Shown here piece by piece: positions 1 to 11,105 of a DNA stretch of 29,251 nt (within the stretch, counting starts at the first letter, position 1; each line of letters begins with the position of its first letter). The translations under genes were made by a program, and so were the position numbers. The notes under the pieces are model-generated. The model worked only from the letters and a program-made list of their open reading frames with translations, was not told the origin of the DNA and made no database searches. The DNA is from Fragilaria crotonensis. Its lineage: Eukaryota; Bacillariophyta; Fragilariophyceae; Fragilariales; Fragilariaceae. Location of the stretch: contig JAKSYS010000735.1 in assembly GCA_022925895.1 (NCBI GenBank), positions 1-29,251 of the forward strand, written 5' to 3'.

Positions 1-6
1 ATTGTC

Positions 7-1984
7 ATGGCGAATAGTAATCTTGGACAAGGTGGTCAATTACCTCGCATTGGAGTTCCGGCTGTGCCTGCTGGTGCGGATGCCCAACAGCAACAGCAGC
101 AGCAGGTGCAACAACAACAACAACAACATCCACATCATCAACAGCATCAACAACTTTCTGCTGCTGCGGCGGCTGCTGCTGTGGGTGCGGCACAACAAGC
201 TGCTGTTGCGGCCATTTTCCGTCAAGAAGCGTCTACGCGAGCGGCAGCCGCTGTGGCGGCCAATGAAAATGCCATTTTGGGCAGTTTGAATCATCATCAT
301 CATCAGCAACATCACCATGGAAATTGGCTTGGTCCTCAAGCAACAGCAGCGGCAGCTGCCATGGCAAGACATCAACATCAACAACATCAATCCGCACAAG
401 CTACTGTCGCAAAAGCCCAAGCATTCGCACATGCTCAAGCCGTTGCGGTTGCCAAAGCAGCTGCGGCAAAGGAGGCAGCAAGCAAAAACCCTCAAGCGTC
501 GAACCAATCCCATGAAGAACGGGATCCCGACGGAATTGGACACATGGATGTCATTCCCATTGGCTTCTTTCGGGATCCTCAAGGAAATGCGTGGGCCGCA
601 AGTTTGCAACATCCATCGCATGCATCAAAGCGGCGATCACCACAAGATGCCGATGACAATCCTCTCGCCGCTGCATCAATTGCGGCGGCGCGATTTGCGG
701 CATTGAGACAGTTCACAGAACTACATCAACAAAATGAACAACAACAACAACAACGAAGAAGCAGAACACGGCGAGAAAGCAACAGAGTGAAGTGATTGAT
801 TTGCAGTCAGACGAGGATGAGGAGGAAGAACAAACGAAGCGTCCAGCATTGGTAACGAAACCAGACCAAGGCCAAGGTGCACCAAAGGTCCCGCCTGCGC
901 AGAATCCACCTCTTTCTATGCAACAGAATTCTAAGGAGCACCAGATGAAGGTCCATGTTCAAGAACAGCGCAATGCGAATTTGGATCGTCGTCCCGGAGC
1001 ATCGATGCCGTCAGCACACATTGCAGCTGCCTTGCGTGATGGGAGTATCACGCAAATACTCCAGGCGCCGACAGAATCTCAATTCCAGCCCCCACCCAAG
1101 AAACCTCTTTTCGGTCAACCTGGGTTGGCTAAACGACCAGCACCGTCATTGCTAGGTCCTGTCGACCTAATGAAGTTTCGTCAACATAACCTTGAACAAG
1201 CGCATGTACGTGCACCCGAGAATCTACCTCAGGCCAAACGTAGAAAATCGGATACAGGATCCACAAGAGGAGACGCCAATGCCAACATTGCCCATCGCAA
1301 CAACGATCGTGCTCTACCAACCACACCTGAGACGCCCTCGCCGGAAGAAATGCGCGAACGACACAAGCACGCACTTCGTCAAGTCATCTTGTCGGACAGA
1401 ACATCGAATCTCGTGTCACACTACGGTCCCTTTGTGCACAAGTGGTTGGGAGCAGGATCGACTGAGCAAGAAAAGGTGAGTGCTGTCAAGGCGTGTGTCG
1501 ACACGATTCTCATGACGGCGACGGGATACACGCACGAAACTGTCCCCCCCAGTTTGCCATTTCCGCCCGCAGAAATCAATCTCGATATGAGGCAGCTGGA
1601 AGAGCTGGCACAAGAACTTGTTGCGGAGAAGAACTCTGCGATTGGGGAGGCAGTTCGATCCGCCTTTACCGAAATGAAGGCAAGTCATGATGATGCGGTG
1701 GTGAATCGAAAACGAAGTGCCGACGAGGCCAAGATCTTTTATCGAGAAACTGTCACTCTCAAGGCAAAACACAAGCAAGAACTGAATGACATTAGGGTGA
1801 GAATGACAAAACCGTGGAGGCCTTGCATCGTAGGATCAAGGAGCTGCAAGAGCAGCTGCAGGCTGCCAAGGAGGAAAGCGGCGCGAGCACAATGGCCCAA
1901 ACGAAGTCGTTGGAGACCATAGTGAAGGCGAGTATGTTGTCGTTGCAGATGATTCGCAGTAGCGAAAGGACCATGGATCAATGA
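7..1984 (+). CDS. Gln/Ala/His-rich, then acidic and coiled-coil protein (frame interrupted twice)
   Basis: Not recognised as a named family. The first part (ATG at 7, stop at 795) has a polyQ run near residues 27-42, Ala- and His-rich stretches and further Gln runs, typical of nuclear or regulatory low-complexity proteins. The second part reads in another frame from about 730-792 and starts with an acidic patch (QSDEDEEEEQ). It then has a more ordered region of about 1350-1560 and a helical charged stretch ending KHKQELNDIR near 1796. The coiled coil continues in a third frame (EALHRRIKELQEQL) to a TGA at 1982-1984. The first break lies in a CAA microsatellite. The second is repaired by one extra G in the GGG run at 1795-1797. 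Either could be an assembly error. The frame is open to the window edge, so the true start may lie upstream. Function unknown; nuclear location is only a guess from composition. Confidence 0.6.
88..130 (+). repeat. CAG/CAA (polyQ) microsatellite
   Basis: Imperfect CAR trinucleotide run encoding Gln in the first frame of the gene at 7. A second, shorter CAA run at about 737-755 coincides with the first frame break of that gene, so replication or assembly slippage there is plausible. Confidence 0.8.
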
Positions 1985-2492
1985 GTCGAGAGTGTAGAAG
2001 ACGCAAGGAACGTGATGCTGTTGGCAATGAAGTCGCCTGGTCGACGTATTGAGCTGGTATCAACGGTCTCTTTGGAATGTGAGAATCCAGTGGTTGTGCA
2101 TGGGAGGGTCAAGTGTAGTACTTTAATGACCCCTACATATAATGTATTGATGAAAATACATTTGATTCGCTACGGTAGGTTCAAGCAAATGATTTCGATC
2201 GACCGACATAGAATGAGAAATGGCAATCAGTTGAAAGTATCTTTACAGCCGTGGGCCGCTTTGATCCCACTGTTCTCTGCTGTGACGATGTCGTGTTTGA
2301 CATCGCAACAGTCAGATGTAATAGTCCCGTCGGCATTGCACCAACAAACTCTCTTGTTATTTGCGGATTGGATATGATATTAGAGATGATGACGATGTTC
2401 TGGAGGTATATCGAAAACCGAATGCTAGTTACTATCCCTAGGGACTGCAGGAAAAGCATTGGTCTATATTGGATATTGGTGAGTAGTCTCGA
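1985..2492. other. Intergenic, no gene seen
   Basis: Lies between the convergent 3' ends of the coiled-coil gene and carboxypeptidase copy A. The open frames here have no coding-like composition. No RNA gene or repeat recognised. Confidence 0.5.
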
Positions 2493-3099
2493 CTATACCC
2501 TGCTAAAATAGGCTGCCGTCACTGGACCTCGGTAGCCGGCCGTATCAGTCGCTTGCACGTAAAGCACATTGCGACTCCCACTTGCCAGAGAGGACACGTC
2601 GATCGTTGTCGCATTACCGTTTTTAAGCACATATCGTGCTGTGCTTGCATTCATCGTGGGCAATGAGTACGGATGAGTATTGATGAATGCTCTGATGTTC
2701 CTCACACCTTGTTTCGATGATGCGATTTTGCCATAGGACAAGGCAGAATCGCTCGCCGTCGCAACGACAGTCAGAATGTTTCCATTCATCGTTGTGGTAA
2801 GTTTTGTCACATCAGGTCCCTTGGCCATGCTGAAGGGCGCCTTGGTTATCTTGGCCAAGTACGTGAGAGTCTTGAAATTCTTTGGGAGTATCGTATTCTC
2901 AAACGTAGTGCAGTCCTGATAAAACGTGTTTCCCAATTCAAACGAAATCCCTGCAGCACCCAGGAGCCCGTAGGAGTAGTCGACGGAAGCCCCTGACGAC
3001 AAATAACCGATATTAAGTCCATATTTAGTAAATTGTTGGATCTTGTCAGTGATGGCACCAAATCCTGCCGCATTCCCGTTCGGAGTTGTACTGTGGCGC

Positions 3100-3160
3100 C
3101 TGAATAAATGATGAGAAAGTGATTCGGGTCCATAGGCACAGTAATGAGATAAACACTTAG
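3100..3160 (-). other. Former intron of copy A with lost donor (CT...AG)
   Basis: Same position and phase as the introns of copies B and C (after the codon pair for Thr-Pro and two bases of Trp). The 5' end reads CTAAGT where the sister copies read GTGAGT and GTACGT. The 3' end (TTATTCAG) is normal. Length 61 nt. Confidence 0.75.
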
Positions 3161-3660
3161 CAAGGTGAAAGGACAAGTTCGCCGTAGCTGTGGATATCAA
3201 GGAACACGCCCATTGTGGTGTTTTCTGGATACGCGAGTTGCATCTGCACTACTGGTTTGGCTTTTCGTTGAGCTACAGGAAAGATGGAAGCGGCGTACTG
3301 CATGATCGCCTTTACTTCTGGCTCACTGCCTGCTGCTGATCCACGAAAGGTCTCGGAACACTCATCCGACGACGAGCCAGAGCTAAGGCCCCACCTGAAG
3401 GGGAAATTTCTGTTCAAGTCGACTCCCTGGTTCGATTTTCCGCATTTTCCCCTACCCGGATTGAGATTCTTTCGACGCCAGGCACCTCGATTCGTCTCTG
3501 CCACTTGGCGACCATCTGGATTGGACTGGACCACTAGATGGATCTCGGTGTAGTTAAGCATGGCAGTGATGTCGGCATCGTTTCCATAGGAATTAATGAG
3601 AGATTCGACCCATCGGGACGCCAGTTCGGGTGGGGCATACTCCCGGGCATGAACGCCTGA

Positions 3661-3694
3661 CATATATATATATAAACTAATTATAGGGTGATGA
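3661..3694 (-). other. 34-nt insertion in copy A flanked by ATGTCA
   Basis: Absent from copies B and C, where ATGAC follows directly. The inserted DNA is AT-rich with a (TA)n run and lies between two ATGTCA hexamers on the minus strand, so it may be a small duplication or a mobile-element footprint. Confidence 0.6.
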
Positions 3695-4385
3695 CATGAT
3701 GAAGAACACACTCTTGTTTGCTGCAGGAACTCTATTCGTGTCACTTCCGGTAACCTTGAGAACCCAAATATCCTACCCAGAAGTTGGATTTTTGGTCTTT
3801 AAGATATGAGTCCCCGATATCCGTCTTGGATACGCTGAGTCCAGGGATGGAGGTCGAACGCGCCACCATGGCATCCATCCAGGCGAACGAACCCAGCAGA
3901 TTCTTATAGCAAGGAAAGTTCGAAATAGTAGAATATACGAACGTCACTCGCTGGCTGGTGCCAATGTAGTCCATCTGCTTTCGAAAATCGGAGGTAGTGT
4001 TGGAATCAATTTTGAGTCTGCCAATGGTCTTCGTTGATGGTTGTGTGGCCAAGGTACGCAAACGGGTCAATTCTTCTAGATTGTGAACCAAAAAGGAAAC
4101 CTGGGACGTTGCTTTGGAGACTTGAGTGTAGCTCAATAGGTCAACTTCGGCTGCAAAATGGGAAGCACCACCATCCGCATTTGGGGTCATAATAGTCGCG
4201 GTGTACACACAAGGGAAGACAAGGGCCGAGCTGTTCCTCAAATATGCCGACACACTCGTCGTAGTAGAAATCATTGCAAGGACAGTAAGCAGGTACCACG
4301 CCTGTGACGACCATCCCATCCTCCTCCGTGTCAACACAGAATTGGCTTGCACAGGGTGTGCAGGTATGCCACGGTAGCCTGTCAT

Positions 4386-4793
4386 CTCGATGCGTCGCTA
4401 TTGGGAATCTGTGTATCGGCTGCACTGTGTGAACGTGCTTTGTATTCTTTGCCGATGTCTGACCACCCGGCGAGACTGCAGTGGATCAAGAGTGATGTGA
4501 ATTGTGGGTGAGACGGAATTATGTCCCAGGAGTACAAATCTTGAAAGTGGGAATGACCATGAATACGACAGTATGACAGTAATGACAGCAGGACCAATGA
4601 ATCCCGTGTTCAGATTGGATACAGTAGACAGTAGACTACTTCTACCGGTAGAGAAGTACTGTGCTGTGCGCTATGTTGTACTCGAGTACAGAGTACGTGA
4701 ATACTGTACCAAGATTTTTCGCTATATATGCATACATCGTTGTTTTTCTGAATTACCATCTAATAGTAGTATAGGCGATGATACGAGTTTTGA
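4386..4793. other. Intergenic spacer between carboxypeptidase copies A and B
   Basis: Upstream region of copy A and 3' flank of copy B. It holds a CTACCGGTAG palindrome at 4642-4651 and several GTAC words. No gene or RNA recognised. Confidence 0.5.
4642..4651. repeat. Recurring palindrome CTACCGGTAG (copy 1 of 4)
   Basis: Exact 10-bp palindrome in the spacer upstream of carboxypeptidase copy A. The same word recurs at 9608-9617, 10735-10744 and 18299-18308. Confidence 0.8.
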
Positions 4794-6585
4794 TCAGGCG
4801 ATGGTAAAGTATGCAGCTGTGACTGGACCACGGAAGCCGGCCGTATCAGTCGCTTGCACGTAAAGCACATTGCGACTCCCACTTGCCAGAGACGAGACGC
4901 TGATCGTTGTCGCAATACCGTTGTTAAGCACATGTCCGGTGCTGGAAGTAATCGTGGCCAATGAGTACGGATGGGTATTGATGAAGCCTCTAACCTCGCG
5001 TACACCTTGCTTGGAGGTGCTGACCTTGGCATAGGACCAGGCAGAATCGCTGGCCGTCGCAATGACACTCAGGGTGTTTCCATTCACAGTTGTGGTCAGT
5101 TTTGTCACATCTGGTCCCTTGGCAATGCTGAAGGGCGCCTTGCTTATCTTCGCCAAGTATGTGAGAGGCTTCAAATTTTTCGGGAAAATGGTATTCTCGA
5201 AAGTACTGCAATCCTGATAAAATGCGTTTCCAAGCTCAACACTAGTGCCCGCAGCACCGAGCATGCCGTATGAGTAATCCACGGTGCATCCAGATGCGAA
5301 ATAGCCAAGTTTGGTGGTATACTTGGTGAAGAATTGATATTTGTCAGTGATAGCCTTAAATCCAACTGCATTCCCGGTGATAGTACTGGTGTGAAGCCTG
5401 ATCAAATATGATAAGACAAAGCTTGTGGCAGCGAAAATGACAAAGAACATGCACTCACCAAGGTGTAAGAAAGAGGTTGCCATGGCTGTGGATGTCAAGA
5501 AAGACTCCCATGGTCGTGTTCTCAGGATATGCAACTGCCTGCTGGGCTGTTGGATTGGCCTTACGCTGGCCAACCGGAAAGATAGAAGCTACATACCCAA
5601 TGATGGCCTTCACTTCCGGTTCGCTGGATGCAGCTGGTCCACGATAGGTATTTGAACACTCGTCCGACGACGAGCCAGAGCTGAGGCCCCATCGGAAAGG
5701 AAAGTTTCGATTCAAGTCGACTCCCTGGCTTGTTTTTCCGCATTTTCCACTACCTGGATTGAGATTCTTCCGACGCCAGGCAGCTCGATTCGTCTCTGCC
5801 ACTTGGCGACCATCCGGATTGGAGTGAAGAACCAGATGGATCTCGGTGTAGTCAAGCATGGCAGTGATGTCTGCATCAACTCCGTAGGCATTGATTAGAG
5901 ATTCGAGCCAGCGTGATGCCAGCTCTGGTGGAGCGTACTCTCGAGCGTGAATTCCCGTCATGACAAAGAAAACACTTTTCTTCGCGGCAGGAACTCCATT
6001 CGTGTCACTTCCAGTAACCTTGAGAACCCAAATATCGTACCCAGCAGATGCATTTTTGGTCTTTAGGTACGAGTCACCAATATCCGTCTTGGTTACGTTA
6101 AGACCAGGGATGGAGCTCGCGCGCGTCACCATGGCATCCAACCATGCGAATGAGCCCTGCAGATTCTTGTAGCAAGGAAAGTCCGCAATAGTAGAAAAGG
6201 CGGATGCAATTCTCGTTGTCTTGCCGACGTACTTGTACTCCATTTGTTTTCGATAGTCGGAGGTAGTGTTGGAATCAATCTTGAGTCTGCCAATGATCTT
6301 TGTCGACGGCAACTTGGTCAAGGCGCGCAAGCGGATCAATTCTTCTTTGGAATCAACCAAAAATGAGATCTTGGATGTTGTTTCTGTGATTTTCGTGTAG
6401 CTCAAAAGATCAACTTCTGCTCCAAAACGAGATGAGGTGTCGTCGGCGCTTTCGGGGGTAACGATAGTCGCGGTGTACACACGAGGGAAGGGAAGGTCTG
6501 AGCTATTCCTCAAATATGCCGACACATTCGTCGTAGCAGAAAGCATCATGGCGATGATGAGGTAGAACGACGTCAACCCTGTCAT
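4794..6585 (-). CDS. Secreted M14 zinc carboxypeptidase, copy B
   Basis: Metallocarboxypeptidase that would remove C-terminal residues from peptides outside the cell or in the secretory pathway. Two exons, 6585-5459 and 5397-4794, with a 61-nt GT-AG intron; spliced length 576 aa from the ATG at 6585. An upstream in-frame ATG at 6648 would add 21 residues and hide the signal peptide, so 6585 is preferred. In order: signal peptide ending NVSA, a propeptide-like region, then the peptidase core with zinc ligands in GIHARE, the substrate-arginine region WRRKN, DLNRNF and the third zinc His in DIHSHG. The catalytic Glu is in SVELG, encoded by exon 2. The usual Tyr after HS is His here. A C-terminal domain of about 110 residues looks like a beta-sandwich accessory domain. 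It sits head to tail between copies A and C, so it arose by tandem duplication. Confidence 0.9.
5398..5458 (-). other. Intron of carboxypeptidase copy B
   Basis: Starts GTGAGT and ends GATCAG on the minus strand, 61 nt. Splicing restores the frame as Thr-Pro-Trp-Leu-His, matching the sister copy. Confidence 0.88.
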
Positions 6586-6648
6586 CCTCCGCGAAGCATA
6601 TACTGGTTGGAAAGGGGTGGGAACCATCGTGCCTTCTGTACTTTGCAT

Positions 6649-7547
6649 TTACGCTTCTGTGTCCATTATAGTGTGAGGTATTGCTTCCGGTGACGAAACA
6701 AGCATGATCAGAGAACAAAAACTTGTTGCTGCTGGCTTAGATCCATTCTCACCTTTTGACAACCTCTACTAGCAATGCAGGGATTATGGCAGGTCGTGGT
6801 GTCCAGTCGACTGCTGGTGTTTGCTTGACATTTGACATACTCCAGATGGACAACCGAGTTTTTGTACCACATGAGTTCTATATGTACGATGTCGTACCAG
6901 ACCACGAATCTTCTTTCCTTTGTCGTTCCGTGAGAATTCAAATTCTCACATACACACGGAGCTCGGAGCTAATGTATTTAGGTGGTATGTTCTACTACTA
7001 CTATGCAGTAGTCGACAAATATTGAAATATATGTCGCGTTATTGTTTATGGCCAGGAAAAAGGACTAAATGATCCAAATCGTCCTTACCATCGTAGAAGT
7101 TCAGAAATTCGTGTCATCTGGTTTAAGTCGCTCCGAGTCTCCCGATCATGTGACGGTTACAAACTAACATATGTAAAAAGGATCAAAATGAATGATACTA
7201 CTGCATTACAAACAACCATTACAACATACTGCCACAACACTCTACAAGAGTGGAATGAAATAAGAAAACATAAATTTGTATGCTTCGGCATTCCTCATAC
7301 CACTCCGAGTACTAATACGTGTGCTCACGCCCTATTCCCGTGGTATGGTAGTAATATCCCAAATGACAATAATGCAATATTTCTTATCATGGTGTTTGTA
7401 CGACTAAAAAGAGTCAAGAAAACAAAATGATACGAGTACTACAGACAACGAGCAATAGGAATCATCTGCATCGAGAGTCGCGCGAACTCTTTGTTCTCCG
7501 CATGTATGGACAAATCGTGTCCCGTTCCTCCACACTCCTTCTTCATT
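6649..7547. other. Intergenic spacer between copies B and C
   Basis: About 900 nt, AT-rich. It contains the word ACTCCGAGTA at 7302-7311. Open frames at 6756 and 7188 have no convincing coding character. No RNA gene recognised. Confidence 0.5.
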
Positions 7548-9328
7548 TTATTTGACGAAATAGGCCGCAGTCACAGGACCACGGTAGCCCGCCGAATCTG
7601 TCGCTTGCACATACAGCACATTGCGACTCCCACTTGCCAGAGACGACACGTCGATCGTTGTTGCAAGACTGTTGGTTAACACGTATCCAGTGCTTGGACC
7701 GATCGAAGTCAACGAGTATGGATGAGTATTGATGAAACCTCTGACTTCCTGAACACCTTGCTTGGTGGTGCTAACCTGGGCATAGGACCAGGCCGAATCG
7801 CTGGCCGTTGCTGTGACAGTCAGCGTGTTTCCACTCACAGCAGTGGTCAAACTCGTAACATCAGGTCCCTTGGCAATACGGTAGGGCAACTTGCTGATTT
7901 TTGCCAAATAATTAAGAGCCTTCAAACCTTTCGGGAGTATAGTACTTTCAAAAAAAGGACAATCCTGATAAAATGCATTTCCAAGTTCAAAACTCAAGCC
8001 CGCCGCGCCGAGGTTACCATATGCATAGTCAACGGTGCTTCCTGATGCAAGGTAACCGAGAGTGTTAGTGTAGCCAGTGAAGTATATGAGTTTGTCAGCT
8101 GCAGCCTTAAATCCGTCCGCATTGCCGTTTGTAGTCTTGGCAAACAACCTGTTTTAATCAAGATTAGAAACATAATGTGACAATGGCAACGCAATGTAGT
8201 AGCATGCACGTACCAAGGCGTAAGAACCATGTCGCCATAGCTGTGGATATCAAGAAACACACCCATCGTCGTGTTCTCAGGATATGCGACTGCCTGCTGC
8301 GTTAACGCATTGGACTTGCGCTGACTGGCCGGAAAGATGGACGTGGCGTACTGGATGATAGCCTTCACTTCTGGCTCGCTGGCTGCGGCTTTTCCGCGAT
8401 ATGTCTCGGCACATTCGCTCGACGATGAGCCAGAGTTGAGGCCCCACCGGAAGGGGAAGTTTCTGTTCAAGTCGACTCCCTGGCTTGTTTTTCCACATTT
8501 TCCACTACCTGGATTGAGGTTCTTCCGACGCCAGACAGCTCGATTCGTTTCTGCCACTTGGCGACCATCCGGATTGGACTGAACCACCAGATGAATCTCG
8601 GTGTAGTTAAGCAAGGCAGTGATGTCTGCATCAGTTCCATAGGCATTGATGAGTGATTCGACCCATCGGGACGCCAGTTCTGGCGGAGCGTATTCCCGGG
8701 CATGAATACCAGTCATGAGGAAGAAGACACCTTTCCTCGAAGCAGGAACTCCATTCGAGGCGCTCCCTGTAACCTTGAGAACCCACACATCGTACCCAGT
8801 AGCTGAGTTCTTGGTCTTCAAATATGAATTTCCAATATCAGTTTTGGTAATGCTAAGACCAGGGATGGAGCTCGCGCGCGCCACCATGGCATCCATCCAG
8901 GCGAATGAGCCCAGCAGATTCTTGTAACAAGGGAAGTTCGATATAGTTGAATATGTCGAAACAACTCGCGGGCTCGTGCCCTTGTATTGCATTTGTTTTC
9001 TAAGATCGGAGGTAGTGTTGGAATCAATTTTGATTCTGCCAATGGTCTTGGTCGATGGTTGTGTGGCCAAAGTACGCAAACGGGTCAATTCTTCTTGACT
9101 GTGAACCAAAAAGGAGACCTTGGATGTTGATTTGGAGATGTGTTTGTAGCTCAAGAGGTCGACCTCGGCTGCAAAGTGGGATGAGGTACCATCGGCATTT
9201 GGGGTGACGATAGTCGCGGTGAACACACTAGGGAAGACAACGGCCGAGCTATTCCTCAAATATGCCGACGCATTTGTCGCAGCAGAAATCGTAGCGAAGA
9301 AAAGGAGGTAGAAAGTGGACAAACCCAT
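7548..9328 (-). CDS. Secreted M14 zinc carboxypeptidase, copy C
   Basis: The best-preserved copy: exons 9328-8214 and 8148-7548 joined over a 65-nt intron, 571 aa. Signal peptide at residues 1-22 (ends NASA), then a probable propeptide. The M14 core has zinc ligands H209 and E212 in GIHARE and H362 in DIHSYG, R267/R268 in WRRKN, N288-R289 in DLNRNF, a VDYAYG loop near 411 and catalytic E426 in SFELG. After about residue 460 comes a C-terminal beta-rich domain ending TAAYF. The family hydrolyses C-terminal peptide bonds; location is inferred from the signal peptide. Unlike A and B, no upstream in-frame ATG competes for the start. P1' specificity cannot be judged from sequence reading alone. 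Confidence 0.92.
8149..8213 (-). other. Intron of carboxypeptidase copy C
   Basis: Starts GTACGT and ends AAAACAG on the minus strand, 65 nt, phase 2 inside a Trp codon. Same position as in copies A and B. Confidence 0.88.
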
Positions 9329-9607
9329 CTTACGCCGGTCTCGTCGAGTCCTTTTTCTATCGGAAGGCTGTGAAGCTGTCTATGTTATATTGTGAGTGGT
9401 GAGAATGAGTGAAGCAATGCAAAATGCAACGCGAATCAAAGACATGCACACCAGAGAAGGTTGTTGGCGAGGAGTACATCCAGTCTGACAGGCATCCCTT
9501 CGTACCTGGACAGCGGATTATGATTGAAAATTCATGATGGGACAACGCGTAGACTTGCGGTCACGATCTTTATTTGTTTCGAATGTCTGTTTCAAATATG
9601 ACTAATG

Positions 9608-9617
9608 CTACCGGTAG
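9608..9617. repeat. Recurring palindrome CTACCGGTAG (copy 2 of 4)
   Basis: Lies about 280 nt upstream of carboxypeptidase copy C. Confidence 0.8.
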
Positions 9618-10034
9618 ATCCAGAATGACAAATGTTCCAGACAGAAATGTCCACACTCTCATGGAACGTATCATAGGATAATCCGAGAAATGAATGTTCG
9701 TTGACGATGTCGTTTACGACACTATGTACTTGTACTCAGGTTCTCTGTTCCCTTGAGGACAAGATACAAGATCATTCTTTGCAACGCGGATGGAGAGCAA
9801 GTGTTAGGGATGACTGTAGTAGCACAATTGACCCTCTTAACTATACTGGTTCCATGTAACGGTACTGTACTCCGGTTATCCCTACTGGAGTATCAGGTAC
9901 CAATGCATGAAACAATTAGAACGCTACAGTATTGCATAATCCAGTACTCCAGTATCCACTACAAGGATTGCGACGCTCTTGACGAAAATGTCGACACACA
10001 CAACGGTTTCGCCCTGCTGGAGATTAACTACGTC

Positions 10035-10061
10035 GTATGTACTGTATGTACTGTATGTACT
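10035..10061. repeat. Tandem repeat, 3 x 9 bp (GTATGTACT)
   Basis: Three exact head-to-tail copies of GTATGTACT in intergenic DNA. Confidence 0.9.
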
Positions 10062-10715
10062 TGACAATGCATCGCGCATCAAGTGTCGAGGTATACATAC
10101 TTATATATAATTATTCGTCAGTGAACCAGTGAAATGAGGTTTTGGTTAAGACCTGGTCACGGATCATTGCGAATCCCTAATCGTTGTAATGCTATGTCAT
10201 ACAATACATACAGCTGTACTTCGTACTTCATAAAGGAGTACCAGTAGTACCTGCATCAGCATATGATATACTCCGAGTATATTTTTTACCAAGAAGCGTT
10301 CCTTGTGCTAAATAAATATGTTCTTTATGTGTGCAGTCGGTGTTATTCGGAATCAGTGCCGTCGACAGTACACGTTTCGGTATGCGTATGATTTCCACCT
10401 GGGTGTCACTCTCGCGGTTGGAGTACAGTACAAGTAACTGGTACCGCGCGTCTATCGGCTGATAATGTGCGCGTCTCAAAACGTTGTGGCACATCCACTC
10501 GACACTTCATTTTGACGAATCATCTCGTCGTTCAACCGCGTCCGTGTCTCGGATCCCAAACGATAACACCAAGGATGCTGCAGACAAGAAAGAAAACAAA
10601 GTAGTTTACGAGTATTTGCAATGACGAATGGTATGTCGCGTTCTGAATTTAGGAGGAGGAGGAGGCAAATGGACCTTTAGCACTCCGAGTATGTCGTATA
10701 CTGTGTTGTCACGTG

Positions 10716-11105
10716 ATGGAACCGACACAAACAACTACCGGTAGAGGCATTCCAAAGGATGATGCCGCATCATCCCTAGACGATGTTACTGGAATTCCAC
10801 TGTCATGTGCCGAGTTGAGAAGGAAGCATGAGCACCATTATGCCATGTCTGCCGACACGTCGTCACGAGCTGATGCAATTGAAGCAAACCAAAACTCGAG
10901 AGGAGGATGTGGCATCAAGACTGCTGGTGCTGTTGCTGCTTTTGGAGGCTGTGTTTCTCTGAATACTCTTTCGACAGCAATGCAGGACAAGGAGGAGCAG
11001 CCAGATACTCATTCAAACCATGAATTGAAGGCTCAAGCCGCAATTTGCAAGATAGCCGAGCGTCTCAGAATTCTTGATATGCTGAGGAAGAAATGGCACT
11101 TGTAG
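10716..11105 (+). CDS. Small hypothetical protein
   Basis: An ORF of 129 aa from the ATG at 10716. No family recognised. The N-terminal half is polar. A short Gly/Ala/Val stretch (TAGAVAAFGGC) near the middle is too weak for a confident membrane segment. The C terminus is a charged helix (ICKIAERLRILDMLRKKW). Composition is more coding-like than the neighbouring chance frames, and it is isolated by long intergenic DNA on both sides. It could be a lineage-specific small gene or a chance ORF. Confidence 0.35.
   Translation: MEPTQTTTGRGIPKDDAASSLDDVTGIPLSCAELRRKHEHHYAMSADTSSRADAIEANQNSRGGCGIKTAGAVAAFGGCVSLNTLSTAMQDKEEQPDTHSNHELKAQAAICKIAERLRILDMLRKKWHL
10735..10744. repeat. Recurring palindrome CTACCGGTAG (copy 3 of 4)
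   Basis: Lies just inside the 5' end of the small hypothetical ORF at 10716. This may mean that ORF's start is wrong or that it is not coding. Confidence 0.8.

Larger units (their letters stand above)
2493..4385 (-). pseudogene. M14 zinc carboxypeptidase, copy A (decayed)
   Basis: Third member of the tandem M14 family; most similar in layout to copies B and C. The likely original start is the ATG at 4319, giving a signal peptide ending in SVSA before YLRNSS. The zinc motif HARE, SNPDGR, the NRNF arginine motif, DIHSYG and the catalytic Glu in SFELG are all still present. Three lesions break it. One extra T near 3803 (CTTAAAGACC against CTAAAGACC in copy B) shifts the frame and leads to a stop at 3741. 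A 34-nt insertion at 3661-3694 just before the HARE motif shifts it again. The intron donor, GT in B and C, is CT at 3160-3159; the acceptor at 3101-3100 is intact. No splice choice I tried rejoins the pieces in frame. Probably non-functional; a transcript would be needed to exclude a real but divergent gene structure. Confidence 0.8.
9329..10712. other. Long intergenic region rich in GTAC words
   Basis: No gene supported. It carries CTACCGGTAG at 9608-9617, ACTCCGAGTA at 10270-10279 and 10682-10691, and a three-copy 9-bp tandem repeat at 10035-10061. The frames at 9753 (+) and 10228 (-) look like chance. Confidence 0.5.

Noticed and set aside
40-621. 193-aa minus-strand ORF
   Set aside because: Shadow of the CAA/GCN-rich coding region on the other strand; its Leu/Cys/Met composition is an artefact of that.
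787-806. 20-nt GT-AG segment that would restore the frame of the first gene
   Set aside because: Far shorter than the 61-110-nt introns seen elsewhere here; a frameshift in the CAA run is simpler.
1797-1861. 65-nt GTGAGA...CTGCAG segment as an intron of the first gene
   Set aside because: Length and sites fit, but it contains a coiled-coil coding stretch (EALHRRIKELQEQL) continuous with what follows. A missing G explains the break better.
2012-2377. 121-aa plus-strand ORF
   Set aside because: No domain, unconvincing composition; lies in the 3' flank between convergent genes.
3657-3695. 39-nt GT-AG intron in carboxypeptidase copy A
   Set aside because: Removing it does not restore the reading frame before or after, with or without the upstream 1-nt insertion.
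9753-10064. 103-aa plus-strand ORF
   Set aside because: Runs through the GTATGTACT tandem repeat, ending in repeated Val-Cys-Thr; looks like chance.
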